From contig DLHF01000013.1 of NCBI GenBank assembly GCA_002483085.1, positions 173,275 to 237,274 of the forward strand: a stretch of 64,000 bases of DNA. Direction: 5' to 3'. Shown piece by piece: positions 17,242 through 26,597 of this stretch. Position 1 is the first letter of the stretch. The number at the start of each line of letters is the position of its first letter. The notes beneath the pieces are model-generated. The model worked only from the letters and a program-made list of their open reading frames with translations, had not been told where the DNA came from and did not search any database. The position numbers were made by a program, and so were the translations under genes. The DNA is from Ignavibacteria bacterium UBA7675 (GTDB lineage: Bacteria > Bacteroidota > Ignavibacteria > Kapaibacteriales > UB7675).

Positions 17242-18708
17242 TCAGGAAGAATCGCGCTCGCTTGTAGTCGCTGGGAGGTGTGCCAAAGGCCGCACAATTG
17301 TAAACGCTGTTCCATGTGTGCGGTCGATGCTCATTGTTCCGCCGATCTGGTTTACCAGCGTGTCTACTAATTGCAGACCAAGAGTGCGCACTGTAGCAGG
17401 AGTAATAGATTCTGGCAGCCCGCAGCCATTATCGGCAACGCTCAGCGTGCAGCCCGTGGGATCAGAAGTAAAGCCCACAGAGATGAGGCCAGAGGTTCTA
17501 TCAACAAAGGCGTATTTCATAGCATTAGATACCAGCTCGTTGACAATCAAGCCGCAGGGAATAGCGAGGTCGATATCAATGGTGATATCCGGCGCTATAT
17601 CTACCGCTACTGCTGTAGTATCACGCCCATAGGAGCGCGATAGATTCGTTGTGAGCTGCCGCATATATTCGGCAACGCGAATGCTTGCAAAGTTGTCGCT
17701 GGAGTAGAGCTGTTCGTGTATCAGAGCCATTGAGCGAATACGTTCACGGCTTTCTCGGAAGAGCTCTCGGGTTTGTTCGTCGAGCTGCGATGCCTGTAGA
17801 TTGAGCAAGCTGGAAATAATTTGAAGATTGTTTTTTACTCTGTGGTGGATTTCCCGCAGGAGCACTTCTTTATCGCGCAAGGAAGAGCGCAGTTGCGCTT
17901 CGCTTTCCCGGAGAGATTGCTCATAAGTAACAACCGGCGTGACATCGCTCATTGTACCGAGCATGCGGTGCGCTTGGTTCTCGCCACTGGAAATGAATAG
18001 TCCTGTATCGGAAATATGCAGATAGTGGCCCAGTTTGTGCCGGAAGCGATATCGAACGAGGTACTGTGTGCGGCTGTGCATGGCTTCGTCCAGCAGGCGC
18101 ACGGCTTGTTCTCGATCATCGGGATGGAGGTGATCAGCCCACTGGTCAATATTCATCTGGCCAAATTCCTGGGGCGAATAGCCCGTAATCTGCTCGATAG
18201 CACCCATCCAGATAATGCGGCCAGTTGCAACATCATAGTCGTAGATAAGCTGACCGCTGTTTTCCACAACTATTCTATAGCGTTCTTCGCTTTCGCGCAA
18301 GAGGTCGTCTGTTCTTCGGCGTTCGGTGCGGTCGCGAGCGCTGGCGTAGGAAAGCTGGGAGTGAGGGGGAACGGCAGGCACAGTCCAGAGCAATGTGCGG
18401 TATATTCCATCCTTGCCTCTATATCTGTTCTCAAAATACGCGTGTTCCTGTCCCTGGAACGACATCTCGAAAACGCGCCGAGAGCGCTCTCTGTCGTCGG
18501 GGTGAATCAATTCGATAAACGGTTGTTCGAGTATTTCTGCACGTGTCCAGCCAAGGCTCTTTTCCCAAGCGGGGTTGATGTAGCGTATCGATCCTTGCCG
18601 ATCACTGAGAATGATCAAATCCAGCGATAACTCAAAGAATGTCGTTACTTCTTCGAAGGAAAGCTGGTGAGACATCGTGATATCTATTGCCGCAGATGGC
18701 TTTTCCAT
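17242..18708 (-). CDS. Soluble PAS-PAS sensor histidine kinase (HisKA_2/HWE-like)
   Basis: 488 residues without membrane helices. PAS domains at about 15-130 (FFELSLDLIILSDRQGSIRY) and 145-275 (GQLIYDYDVATGRIIWMG), the second followed by a PAC segment. The phosphoacceptor is in EIHHRVKNNLQIISSLLNLQ (about 286), the HisKA_2 sequence, and the ATPase domain has NELVSNAMKYAF, DNGCGLP and the G2 box region GLQLVDTLV. Such kinases often feed response regulators not encoded nearby. The start lies three bases after the stop of the SpoIIE-type phosphatase gene, so they form one operon and probably one signalling route. No response regulator is present in the window. Confidence 0.92.
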   Translation of the reverse strand: MEKPSAAIDITMSHQLSFEEVTTFFELSLDLIILSDRQGSIRYINPAWEKSLGWTRAEILEQPFIELIHPDDRERSRRVFEMSFQGQEHAYFENRYRGKDGIYRTLLWTVPAVPPHSQLSYASARDRTERRRTDDLLRESEERYRIVVENSGQLIYDYDVATGRIIWMGAIEQITGYSPQEFGQMNIDQWADHLHPDDREQAVRLLDEAMHSRTQYLVRYRFRHKLGHYLHISDTGLFISSGENQAHRMLGTMSDVTPVVTYEQSLRESEAQLRSSLRDKEVLLREIHHRVKNNLQIISSLLNLQASQLDEQTRELFRESRERIRSMALIHEQLYSSDNFASIRVAEYMRQLTTNLSRSYGRDTTAVAVDIAPDITIDIDLAIPCGLIVNELVSNAMKYAFVDRTSGLISVGFTSDPTGCTLSVADNGCGLPESITPATVRTLGLQLVDTLVNQIGGTMSIDRTHGTAFTIVRPLAHLPATTSERDSS

Positions 18709-18711
18709 ACA

Positions 18712-21201
18712 TTAGGATGGCAAAGCCTGTAAAGGCGGTGGAATAATTTCGACAGCTACTACGGTGATATCGTCGTGCTGCTTTGCTTTTCCTATAAATT
18801 TCATCACTGTTGCTACAAGCGTGGACACGACATTATCGGCTCCGGTTGGACTTCCTTCCACGGTGGCCTGCATACGGTCGTTGCCGTATTCATTGCCATC
18901 GTAGTCCATCGCCTCTGTCACGCCATCGGTGTACAGCAGCAGTATGTCGCCTTCGCTCAGGAATAGCGTGTAGTTGTTGATAACAGCGTCGAAAATTCTT
19001 CCGTTGTCCAAGCCAATGGCCATTCCTTTAGTTTGGATAAATTCTGTGCCTTGCCGTCCGCCCGCTTTGCGATGTAGCGGGGGATTGTGTCCTGCATTTG
19101 CATAGGTGAACTCGCGGGTTCTCGTGTCGAGAATGCCGTAGATCAGCGAAATAAATTTGCCGCGTTCGAGCACGCCATATACTAATGAGTTGACGCCTTT
19201 CAGTACATCGGCGGGGCTGCCAGCCTGGTGTATCTGCGATACGATCACGCCTTTAGCCAGCGTAATATAAAACGCCGCAGACATGCCCTTGCCCGATACA
19301 TCGCCAATAAGCACGCCGAGCCGATAATCGTCCAGCCGGAAGAAGTCGTAGTAGTCGCCGCCCACTTCTAATGCCGGAATGCAGGAAGCTGCCACCCGCA
19401 CATTATCGATTTGCGGTAGCACGGTAGGTAATAGTCTCTTTTGCACGCTTTGCGCTGCTGCCAGTTCCTGCAAAATGCGTTTTTCTTCTTCGAGCTGGTA
19501 CACGAACACGGGTTTGTATTCCTCCTCGTGTACAGTGTCCGCAGGCGAAGAGTAAGCCTTGATGCCCAACAGCAGCAGAGCTACTGCTACTACAATACAC
19601 ACAGCAAAAAGCATAGGGTGGAATGCAAAGGTCGGGAGCAACCCAAGTATGGAGGTCGCAAAGGCAAAGGTGAAAACAGCGAGCACATCTACGGCATAGA
19701 ACAAAAGAATACCAATTAGGCCGCTACTCACTGCATATAACAGGCTGTCGGCTACTTCTAATGATTGCGATAGCTGGAATAAAAATGAAAAGAGGCTGGC
19801 GCCCAAAAGCGAAAGTGCAAAGCGCAAGCGGGCTGATGTAATACGAGCGGTTAGCGCTGGGGCTATTGTAATGAGAGTTACCGAAAAGAGCAGTATGAAC
19901 AATATTGTGACGACAGACCCCAAAGGTGGTTGGATCGCAAGGAAATAAAAGCCGGAGTTGAAAAACATGTCGTGAAACATATCCAACCATCCGCCTGCTT
20001 GAGCAACAAAAAATACAATCGACGAGAGGGCAGTGGCAATCAGCGCGGTCGACATACCGAGCAGCAGGCTTCTTCCTACGTACATCGAATTCCACGGCTC
20101 GCGCCTTATACGCAGCAGTGTGTAAAACTTATCGGCGTATCGCTCGCGGATGAGCGAAAAAATACCGGCGACTGGCATGCCCACAAAAAGAAAAGAAATA
20201 ATCGCGTACATGAACAGGATGACGATAGAGGCCAGCAGCGGCAGCTCTATGAATACAAACGAGTTGATAAAAAGATAACCGGCTACCACCAGCGAACTCA
20301 CAATGCAGAATGTAATACTGACAGCCTTTTTGCGTAGGCGCGAGACAAAGGCGCCGGTCATAATGATGACCAGCACAAAGGTGAGGATGAGAAACGTGCT
20401 TCGTAGAACGCTGATAACCGAACCGTAAAAATGCGAATGGTGATTTTTGGGTTCGTAGTTGGCTGATATGATTTCGCTCCATCCAGCATTCCACGTGCTG
20501 GATGCTCCTGCTTCCCACCGCTCTGCAGTAAGCCGGATAGACCGCGTCCACAGCGCCGTAGAGTCTATCACTGCTGTGTAAAGCGTGCGTCCATTGGGGT
20601 CGTATTTTTCTGTCTTCCATTGCAGAGTTTCGCCGTGATACGCTGCTGGCAGAGCAGAAAGCAATATTTTGAATATATGCGTTGAATCCTTATCTGTGGA
20701 ATCTGCTTTTGCCGCAGGTAGAGAATCGAGCCGAGACACGACGCCTACAATTTTACCCCGTGTGTCGAAATTCATGCGCAGCAGTGCCGAGCTGTTGGCA
20801 GCAGAGCCATTGTCGCGTGTGCGATTGGCGCTCGACAGCGAAATGTTAAAAGCTCCTGCGTCGGATGTCGGATTCAGCACGACGTCGTAGCGCATTTCTT
20901 GCAGCGTATGCTCTTGCAGATAGCTGCGGGTGCCGAGCGTGCCTAATGAATCTACCAGAATTTTTATTAATGCGTCGTCGATGGAAATCTGCGCCAAGGC
21001 CTGTGTTGTATCGCGGTCTATACCATGAACCTTTGCAATACTATCAATGCTGCGATTAACTCGGGCGGTGTAATCGGAAGGAACAGAGGGCTGAAAACGG
21101 TACTCATCCAGTACGCCAATAGCGAGCAGTGCGAGGATTGCCACAGCAAAGAGGACGAATTCGTATGAGCGACGCTGCGGACTGAAGAGTATGTTTTTCA
21201 T
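18712..21201 (-). CDS. Membrane-bound SpoIIE/RsbU-type Ser/Thr phosphatase
   Basis: 829 residues. One N-terminal helix (FVLFAVAILALLAIGVL), a periplasmic domain to about 265, then roughly ten membrane helices in two blocks (about 270-355 and 375-545). A short coiled-coil (YQLEEEKRILQELAAAQSVQ) leads into the cytoplasmic PPM/SpoIIE catalytic domain (about 585-820): ALEVGGDYYDFF, GDVSGKGMSAAF, YANAGHNPP and LLLYTDGVTEAMD, DDITVVAVE give the metal-binding Asp residues. The family dephosphorylates anti-anti-sigma factors in partner-switching; neither an anti-sigma factor nor its antagonist is next to it. Cotranscribed with the downstream histidine kinase. Confidence 0.92.
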   Translation of the reverse strand: MKNILFSPQRRSYEFVLFAVAILALLAIGVLDEYRFQPSVPSDYTARVNRSIDSIAKVHGIDRDTTQALAQISIDDALIKILVDSLGTLGTRSYLQEHTLQEMRYDVVLNPTSDAGAFNISLSSANRTRDNGSAANSSALLRMNFDTRGKIVGVVSRLDSLPAAKADSTDKDSTHIFKILLSALPAAYHGETLQWKTEKYDPNGRTLYTAVIDSTALWTRSIRLTAERWEAGASSTWNAGWSEIISANYEPKNHHSHFYGSVISVLRSTFLILTFVLVIIMTGAFVSRLRKKAVSITFCIVSSLVVAGYLFINSFVFIELPLLASIVILFMYAIISFLFVGMPVAGIFSLIRERYADKFYTLLRIRREPWNSMYVGRSLLLGMSTALIATALSSIVFFVAQAGGWLDMFHDMFFNSGFYFLAIQPPLGSVVTILFILLFSVTLITIAPALTARITSARLRFALSLLGASLFSFLFQLSQSLEVADSLLYAVSSGLIGILLFYAVDVLAVFTFAFATSILGLLPTFAFHPMLFAVCIVVAVALLLLGIKAYSSPADTVHEEEYKPVFVYQLEEEKRILQELAAAQSVQKRLLPTVLPQIDNVRVAASCIPALEVGGDYYDFFRLDDYRLGVLIGDVSGKGMSAAFYITLAKGVIVSQIHQAGSPADVLKGVNSLVYGVLERGKFISLIYGILDTRTREFTYANAGHNPPLHRKAGGRQGTEFIQTKGMAIGLDNGRIFDAVINNYTLFLSEGDILLLYTDGVTEAMDYDGNEYGNDRMQATVEGSPTGADNVVSTLVATVMKFIGKAKQHDDITVVAVEIIPPPLQALPS

Positions 21202-21240
21202 AGAAATGCAGTATTTCGAAATAAAGCAGGAAGTTACAGA

Positions 21241-21951
21241 TTATTTCCAAAACCTCATACGCGAATCCTGTAGCGCGTATTTGCCAATTGTGCGAAGTAT
21301 GACAATACCTGCCATGACGGATCCGCGTATTGTGCCCGTTACTTTCGATTTTCCAATGCGTTTGCGGTAGGAGACTGGTACTTCGGTACAACGCATACCA
21401 AGCTGGGCAGCTCTGATTTGCATTTCTACCGTCCAGCCAAAATTACGGTCGCGCATCTGCATACGCTTGAGCGCCTGCCATGTTACGGCTCTGAACGGAC
21501 CGAGATCAGTAAATTGCTGTTTCCACAGTAGCTTTATGAGCTGTGTAGAGAGCCAGTTGCCAAATACGGCTTGGGGAAGTAATGCCCCTTCTTCATGGTT
21601 GCCCGATATTCGGCTGCCGATAACGAGGTCGTATCCCTCGTGGATGATAGGGGATAGCAGCAACGGCATTTCTGCGGGATAATCGCTGTAGTCGCCATCG
21701 AGAAAGACGACAATATCTGGCTGGATGTGTGCGGCTTCGGCCAGTGCTCGTAGGCAGGTTGCTCCATAGCCGCGCTCGTGCTCTATTGTCACGGTTGCTC
21801 CATAGCTTCTGGCAATGGAAGGGGTTGCATCGGTAGAGCCGTTGTCGGCTACAATCACCGTTGCTTGCAGCGATGCTGGGATGTCGGCCAGGACACGGCC
21901 TATCGACTGCTCTTCGTTGACGACGGGAATAATAACGACAATTCGGGGCAT
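21241..21951 (-). CDS. Family 2 glycosyltransferase (DPM1/GtrB-like)
   Basis: 236 residues from the ATG at 21951 (MPRIVVIIPVVNEEQSIG), which is the normal start for a GT-A fold; an earlier ATG at 22026 would add 25 unrelated residues. Nucleotide-sugar binding: ADNGSTD; metal-binding DxD-like VFLDGDYSDYP; acceptor loop TDLGPFRAVTW. The C-terminal segment (SVMAGIVILRTIGKYAL) is weakly hydrophobic. Proteins of this shape move sugars to polyprenyl phosphate or make envelope polysaccharides. It diverges from mpl across 143 bases. Confidence 0.88.
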   Translation of the reverse strand: MPRIVVIIPVVNEEQSIGRVLADIPASLQATVIVADNGSTDATPSIARSYGATVTIEHERGYGATCLRALAEAAHIQPDIVVFLDGDYSDYPAEMPLLLSPIIHEGYDLVIGSRISGNHEEGALLPQAVFGNWLSTQLIKLLWKQQFTDLGPFRAVTWQALKRMQMRDRNFGWTVEMQIRAAQLGMRCTEVPVSYRKRIGKSKVTGTIRGSVMAGIVILRTIGKYALQDSRMRFWK

Positions 21952-22001
21952 GCTGATCTTGAGTTGTGTTTGTGCTCCTGCCTCTGTACAAATTCTCCCT
22001 G

Positions 22002-22037
22002 TTGTGTAGGATTTTGGAGCGAGCATCTGTAGTTTTG
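22002..22037 (+). promoter_or_regulatory. Candidate promoter for mpl
   Basis: TAGTTTTG at 22030-22037 fits the -7 consensus TAnnTTTG. The nearest TTG elements (22002-22004 and 22014-22016) give spacers of 25 or 13, neither ideal, so this is weaker than the promoter at 13603. Confidence 0.35.
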
Positions 22038-22094
22038 CACAATTCGGCCAATGGCCTCTAATTTACAGAAAACGCAGAATCGACGCTTGCAGTC

Positions 22095-23552
22095 ATGAAA
22101 AAATATTATTTCATCGGTATAGGTGGCACGGCAATGGGATCGGTGGCCGGAGCGATAAGCGAACTTGGCTATACGGTAATAGGCTCGGACGAAAACGTGT
22201 ACCCGCCGATGAGCACGTATCTTGAAGAAAACAATATCCGCTATTATGAGAAGTTCAGCGAGGATAATATTGCCCGCGAGCAGCCCGATATTGTCGTTGT
22301 TGGCAATTCGGTAAGCCGTAAGAATCCTGAACTAGAGTACGCGCTTGATGCGCGGATGCAATTAGTTTCTATGCCGGAAATTGTACGCGGCCATCTTATT
22401 GCTCGGCACACATCGGTTGTTATTGCTGGTACACATGGCAAAACAACAACAACCTCGCTTACGGCTTGGCTGTTCGAGCAGGGGGGGCTGCACCCGGGAT
22501 TTTTAGTTGGTGGTATCGAACGCAATTTTGGTCGTGGATGCCGCCCGGTGCCCGAAGTAGTGCGCGGCTCTGCCAATGCTTTTTTTATTACTGAGGGCGA
22601 CGAGTACGACACAGCATTTTTCGACAAGCGCAGCAAATTCCTGTTGTATCGCCCGGATGTAGCGGTGATCAACAATTTGGAATTCGACCATGCGGACATC
22701 TTTTCCTCGCTCGAAGAAATACGCCGTAGTTTTCGGCTCTTTGTGCGGCTTGTACCGCGCAACGGCAAAATTTTTGTAGCATTTGGCGAGCCCGATGCCC
22801 GCTTTGTAGCCGACGAAGGATTTGCTCCTGTGGAAACATTTGGCCTTCATCCAGATGCTATGTGGTATGCCGACGATATTCGCACAACCGGAGCCGGGAC
22901 GTCGTTTGTGCTGGTGCACCACGCCAACCGTCTTGGCGAGTTCTCGATGCAGCTTGTGGGCGACCACAATGTGAAAAATGCAGTGGCGGCGCTGTGCGTT
23001 GGGCTGCACGCTGGTATTTCAGTAGAACAGCTACAACAAGGGCTGGCGTCGTTTTCTCCGCCAAAACGCCGTATGGAAGAGCTGTACAACAGCAGTGGTA
23101 TCACGCTTATCGACGATTTTGCCCACCATCCCACTGCCATTGCTGCTACGCTAGAAGCTGTGGCAAAGAAATACGCTGGGCGGCGGATTATAGCATGCTT
23201 CGAGCCGCGCTCCAACTCCACAACGCGCAATGTGTTTCAGCAGGAACTTAAAGATAGTTTCGAGGCTGCGGATGTTGTGGTGATGGGTGCTGTGAATCGG
23301 CCAGACAGGTATAAACCCGAAGAATTGCTCGATGTAAAGCGGCTTTCGGAAGACCTCGCCCTGCGCGGAAAAAAGACGATGTATGTGCCGGTAGAAGACT
23401 CTTGGCAGCCTCTGTGGGCGTATCGTATTGTTGAATATCTCCGCTCTGTTGCTACCGCTGGCGATGTCGTGGTGGTAATGAGCAACGGCAGCTTCGGCAA
23501 CCTGCGCGAACTGCTGATGGACTATCTTAAACAACGAGAGGCAGAAGCATGA
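22095..23552 (+). CDS. mpl: UDP-N-acetylmuramate:L-alanyl-gamma-D-glutamyl-meso-diaminopimelate ligase
   Basis: 485 residues, Mur ligase family. The N-terminal Rossmann part YYFIGIGGTAMGSVAG is followed by the ATP-binding P-loop AGTHGKTTTTS (about 112), the central domain motif ITEGDEYDTAFFDK and NNLEFDHADIF, and the C-terminal domain DDFAHHPTAI, with EPRSNSTTRNVF typical of Mpl rather than MurC. Mpl joins a recycled murein tripeptide to UDP-MurNAc, so it implies meso-diaminopimelate peptidoglycan and cell-wall recycling. It is followed by an ATGA-overlapping small gene. Confidence 0.94.
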   Translation: MKKYYFIGIGGTAMGSVAGAISELGYTVIGSDENVYPPMSTYLEENNIRYYEKFSEDNIAREQPDIVVVGNSVSRKNPELEYALDARMQLVSMPEIVRGHLIARHTSVVIAGTHGKTTTTSLTAWLFEQGGLHPGFLVGGIERNFGRGCRPVPEVVRGSANAFFITEGDEYDTAFFDKRSKFLLYRPDVAVINNLEFDHADIFSSLEEIRRSFRLFVRLVPRNGKIFVAFGEPDARFVADEGFAPVETFGLHPDAMWYADDIRTTGAGTSFVLVHHANRLGEFSMQLVGDHNVKNAVAALCVGLHAGISVEQLQQGLASFSPPKRRMEELYNSSGITLIDDFAHHPTAIAATLEAVAKKYAGRRIIACFEPRSNSTTRNVFQQELKDSFEAADVVVMGAVNRPDRYKPEELLDVKRLSEDLALRGKKTMYVPVEDSWQPLWAYRIVEYLRSVATAGDVVVVMSNGSFGNLRELLMDYLKQREAEA

Positions 23553-23836
23553 ACGAAAAAATACTCGAACTTTTTCTTGAGCGACCCGACCTGCAACTCG
23601 CTGAGGAGGACTGCGAGCTCTTGCGCCGCTTTTTTATGTATTTGGATCGCAATAGCCTGTGGCTGCGTTTCTACGAGCCGGGAGACGATCCTGTGTTTCT
23701 TGTGAGCGACGACACGATCCGCTACCGATTCCCGCTTTCGGAAATCCGCAAGCTGTGGGACGGGCTGAAGCAGGGCAAAGCAATTGTATGGGAAGAACGG
23801 GCGTTTGAGTACATTAGCCGCTCGAATGCGACCTGA
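23549..23836 (+). CDS. Conserved-looking small protein coupled to mpl
   Basis: 95 residues, acidic, no signal or membrane helix. Start overlaps the mpl stop as ATGA, which implies translational coupling. Sequence such as CELLRRFFMYLDRNSLWLRF and DDTIRYRFPLSEIRKLW suggests a compact alpha/beta fold. I do not recognise a family; the tight coupling suggests a role tied to cell-wall recycling or just cotranscription. Confidence 0.75.
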   Translation: MNEKILELFLERPDLQLAEEDCELLRRFFMYLDRNSLWLRFYEPGDDPVFLVSDDTIRYRFPLSEIRKLWDGLKQGKAIVWEERAFEYISRSNAT

Positions 23837-23844
23837 CTACTGTG

Positions 23845-23940
23845 TAGGGGGGATGTGCGGATGGCGGGTGAACTACCACGAGCCGGTGCTTGCTGCGCGG
23901 TGCAAAGACCAAGCGCCTCGGTGCAAAAACCGAAGCGCTT
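23845..23940. repeat. Interspersed repeat whose end doubles as a terminator
   Basis: TGCGCGGTGCAAAGACCAAG (23894 onwards) is the repeat core. The following arms 23911-23922 and 23929-23940 form a 12-bp stem with one mismatch and a GCAAAA loop, followed by a T-rich run, which would stop transcription from both convergent neighbours. Confidence 0.6.
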
Positions 23941-23967
23941 GTATTCTATCTTTTCTGCAATTTCTGA

Positions 23968-24453
23968 TCAGTGTTCGTTTTCGACAGCTTCGGGGTTCTG
24001 CTGCATGGCGCCGCCTGATCGGAGCTCGCTGTGCCTGATTTTCCCGCCGAGGTTGTTCGTATAGGCAATGGAAATAAATACTCCTATGCTTGCCAGTAGA
24101 ACAACTGCGAGCAGCCCGTTCGACATTTGCGGTTTTTTCCGGGAGAGGAACAGTACTACTGCCGAGGCCAACCCGAGCCCCGACACTAACCACAGGGTAA
24201 GCTCTGCCGCTTCTTCGTGTTCTTCAATATAGTCGTGCGATACACCCGGAAGTTCCTCAACTGCGTGTTCGGCTTCTTCGCCGGATAAGTACACGGGAAT
24301 GGCGAGCACAGCAGCAGCAACAAAGCCGAGCAGTGCAACTTTGCTTACAGTGCTGTTGCGCCGTATCACTCCATAGAGCAGCAGCGGAAGAGCAAAAGCG
24401 ACGGCAAATATCGGTCCGTGGTTCAAGAGCAGATGAAGATGTTCGGCAGACAT
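23968..24453 (-). CDS. Small four-helix membrane protein (DUF2231-like)
   Basis: 161 residues with four membrane helices (about 10-30, 38-57, 83-102, 113-131) and an acidic periplasmic loop containing EEAEHAVEELPGVSHDYIEEHEE. An early His motif (EHLHLLLNHGPIF) recalls the DUF2231 start. A clean GGAGGAATACC ribosome site fixes the ATG. Function unknown; in the family some members sit with cytochromes or metal transporters. Confidence 0.65.
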   Translation of the reverse strand: MSAEHLHLLLNHGPIFAVAFALPLLLYGVIRRNSTVSKVALLGFVAAAVLAIPVYLSGEEAEHAVEELPGVSHDYIEEHEEAAELTLWLVSGLGLASAVVLFLSRKKPQMSNGLLAVVLLASIGVFISIAYTNNLGGKIRHSELRSGGAMQQNPEAVENEH

Positions 24454-24693
24454 GGTATTCCTCCAAAGCTAATATAGAATGAAGACGAACGGGTAAAACC
24501 CACAGATGCAAAGATAGCATGCCAAAGGTCGAATTTTGAAGTATTGATGAATATTTCTATAAATCTACCAATTTGTTGTGCTATCTATCATCGTTGCTAT
24601 TCCGGTCGCTTTCGCTGGAGGATTGTAGTTCGGTTGGCCGAAAACCTTTGCTGCTTATTTTCCCCTCATACATTCTGGAACACAACCAGGCTG

Positions 24694-25482
24694 TTATCTT
24701 GGCAAGCGGAAGGAAATGCCTATCCCGGCAAAAAAGTCTGGTGCGCTGTCGGTAAGCCCCAGTCCACCAGAGGCATCAATCTGCACATTGGGCAACAGGG
24801 CATAGGTAATGCCGCCATCGAAGTTGTGCACGGCATCGCCTATTTCAGGGAGCTCGCCAAAGAGTTCTGCAAATACACCGATTTGGTCGCTGACACCTAT
24901 GCCAAGAGTAGCTGTATATACTCCTGTGGCCATAGCGCTTTCGCCGTCCCATTCAGCGCCGAGGTTGTAGCCCAAGGAGAACATATCGCTCAGCGTATGC
25001 GATACTGAAAATCTAAACTGCGGAGCCAGAAATTGGGTGCTGAATTCTTCCCGGCCTGTCTTGGGAATAGCGAGATGCCCCAGAAAAGCTATTTCAGGGC
25101 GCAGGCCTTCCTCGCTGCACACGGCAATTTTAGCACCGATGCTCACCGGCCCCACACCCGAAATGGATGCACCGCCGTAGCTGATTTCTTGATATCCAAC
25201 TATCAGCCGTAGCTCCATAGCAGGCAGCAGTCCGTAGCGCACGAGTACATCTGGATACGCATTTGCCGTACTCTTTTCGTCGAGACCATTCCCGTAAATT
25301 GTTGTTTGCTCTGTCTGTACGCCGATTTCCACCTGTAGCCAGCCAGCGGGCAGCAGTGTAGATGATTCCGTCTGGTCGGGTCTGTCGGTGGACATTTCCG
25401 GTACTTCGGTTTGTGCTGTAAGTGGGCGCGATACGATAAGAGCCATACATGTCGCCATGCCATAAAGTAGAGTAGTGTTCAT
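24694..25482 (-). CDS. Outer-membrane beta-barrel protein (MetA-pathway-of-phenol-degradation-like)
   Basis: 262 residues. Signal peptide (YGMATCMALIVSRPLTAQT), then STDRPDQTESSTLLPAGWLQ, the characteristic start of the Phenol_MetA_deg outer-membrane family, and alternating beta strands to the terminal aromatic-poor FRLPR. These barrels are thought to be channels; substrate is unknown and often unrelated to phenol. It lies 18 bases after the metal permease on the same strand, so it may be the last gene of the metal-uptake operon. Confidence 0.78.
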   Translation of the reverse strand: MNTTLLYGMATCMALIVSRPLTAQTEVPEMSTDRPDQTESSTLLPAGWLQVEIGVQTEQTTIYGNGLDEKSTANAYPDVLVRYGLLPAMELRLIVGYQEISYGGASISGVGPVSIGAKIAVCSEEGLRPEIAFLGHLAIPKTGREEFSTQFLAPQFRFSVSHTLSDMFSLGYNLGAEWDGESAMATGVYTATLGIGVSDQIGVFAELFGELPEIGDAVHNFDGGITYALLPNVQIDASGGLGLTDSAPDFFAGIGISFRLPR

Positions 25483-25500
25483 GCGTTCATTTCCATACTA

Positions 25501-26391
25501 TTATGAAACCGAGGGTAATTCCTCGTGTGTTTTCCTTTTTATTCGCGCGGGAATGCCATAGCGTGGAGAAAAGAGCAAGGCCAGAGCAAATTCGGCACCG
25601 CCTACCACGGCCATGGCTCCCGCTATCGAGCCGTCGATTGCCACAGCGAGCGCATATCCCCCTGCCGCCGAGAGAATCCCTACCACTGCGGAAAGCCCCA
25701 GCATCACTGGCAGCTTATCGGTAAGCAGGAAGGCAGTAGCTGGTGGTATCACAAGAAAAGCCACGACTAATACCGCTCCTACCGATTCGAACGATGCCAC
25801 CGTTGTAAGCGATACCGCTCCCATGAGCGCATAATGCCAAAGTGTTGTGGAGATGCCAATAGCTGCCGCAAATTGTGAGTCGAATGTTGTTGCTGCGAGC
25901 TCTTTATAAGCAAAGCTAACCAATGCAATCACAGCCAGAAGCACGCCGCCCAGTATCCAGACTGTTCGGGGGCCAAGGCTTGCACCGCTTTTAGTGTATA
26001 AAAGGTCGAGAGGCACATATGCGATTTCCCCGTATAGCACACAGTCTTGGTCGAGGTCCACCTGCCCCGCATACATGGAAATAAGAATAACGCCCACGGC
26101 GAACAGGAAAGTAAATACTACGCCTATCGACGCATCTTCCTGTAGCTGTCCCCTGCGGTGGATGGTTTCGATTAAAAATGTCGACAACAATCCCACAGCT
26201 CCTGCGCCGAGCAGCATGGTAAATGGATCGCGCGAGCCGGAAAATAGAAAGGCAAGCACGATGCCGGGTAAAACTGCATGCGAAATAGCATCGCCTACCA
26301 TGGCCATTTTTCGCAGTACCAGGTAGCAACCAAGTGTGCCGCAGCTTATCGCTACAAGCGACCCAGTAAGAATAATCCAAAAAGCGTCCAT
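25501..26391 (-). CDS. Metal ABC transporter permease (TroD/ZnuB/MntB family)
   Basis: 296 residues, about eight membrane helices. MAMVGDAISHAVLPGIVLAF is the family signature loop and ESVGAVLVVAFLVIPPATAF the second. I use the ATG at 26391 (MDAFWIILTG); 53 extra upstream residues from an earlier ATG would come from the interspersed repeat. Second permease of the operon, giving a heterodimeric channel with the permease-DtxR fusion; the gap of 206 bases between the two permeases holds a repeat copy. Confidence 0.9.
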   Translation of the reverse strand: MDAFWIILTGSLVAISCGTLGCYLVLRKMAMVGDAISHAVLPGIVLAFLFSGSRDPFTMLLGAGAVGLLSTFLIETIHRRGQLQEDASIGVVFTFLFAVGVILISMYAGQVDLDQDCVLYGEIAYVPLDLLYTKSGASLGPRTVWILGGVLLAVIALVSFAYKELAATTFDSQFAAAIGISTTLWHYALMGAVSLTTVASFESVGAVLVVAFLVIPPATAFLLTDKLPVMLGLSAVVGILSAAGGYALAVAIDGSIAGAMAVVGGAEFALALLFSPRYGIPARIKRKTHEELPSVS

Positions 26392-26454
26392 AATGTTTTT
26401 TGGTTGCCGGAAAATACAATAATGTCTGGCAATACTACAAGCTCGTAAATTGTT

Positions 26455-26530
26455 TTTGCGCTTCTGCCGTTGTTCGTGCTTTTGCCTCTGCACCGCGCCG
26501 CACTGCCGTCGCGTGCTGTTCTGCCCATAC
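26455..26530 (-). repeat. Interspersed repeat, inverted copy inside the metal-uptake operon
   Basis: GCCTCTGCACCGCGCCGCAC (26483 onwards) is the reverse complement of the repeat core, and CTGCCGTCGCGTG and CTGTTCTGCCC follow as at 15921-15940. It separates the two permease genes. Confidence 0.6.
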
Positions 26531-26597
26531 CGCAGATACAGAGAGCACAACTGTTGTGCCGCTGTGCGAACCTCTATTCTGCTTCTTTATTCTGCTT

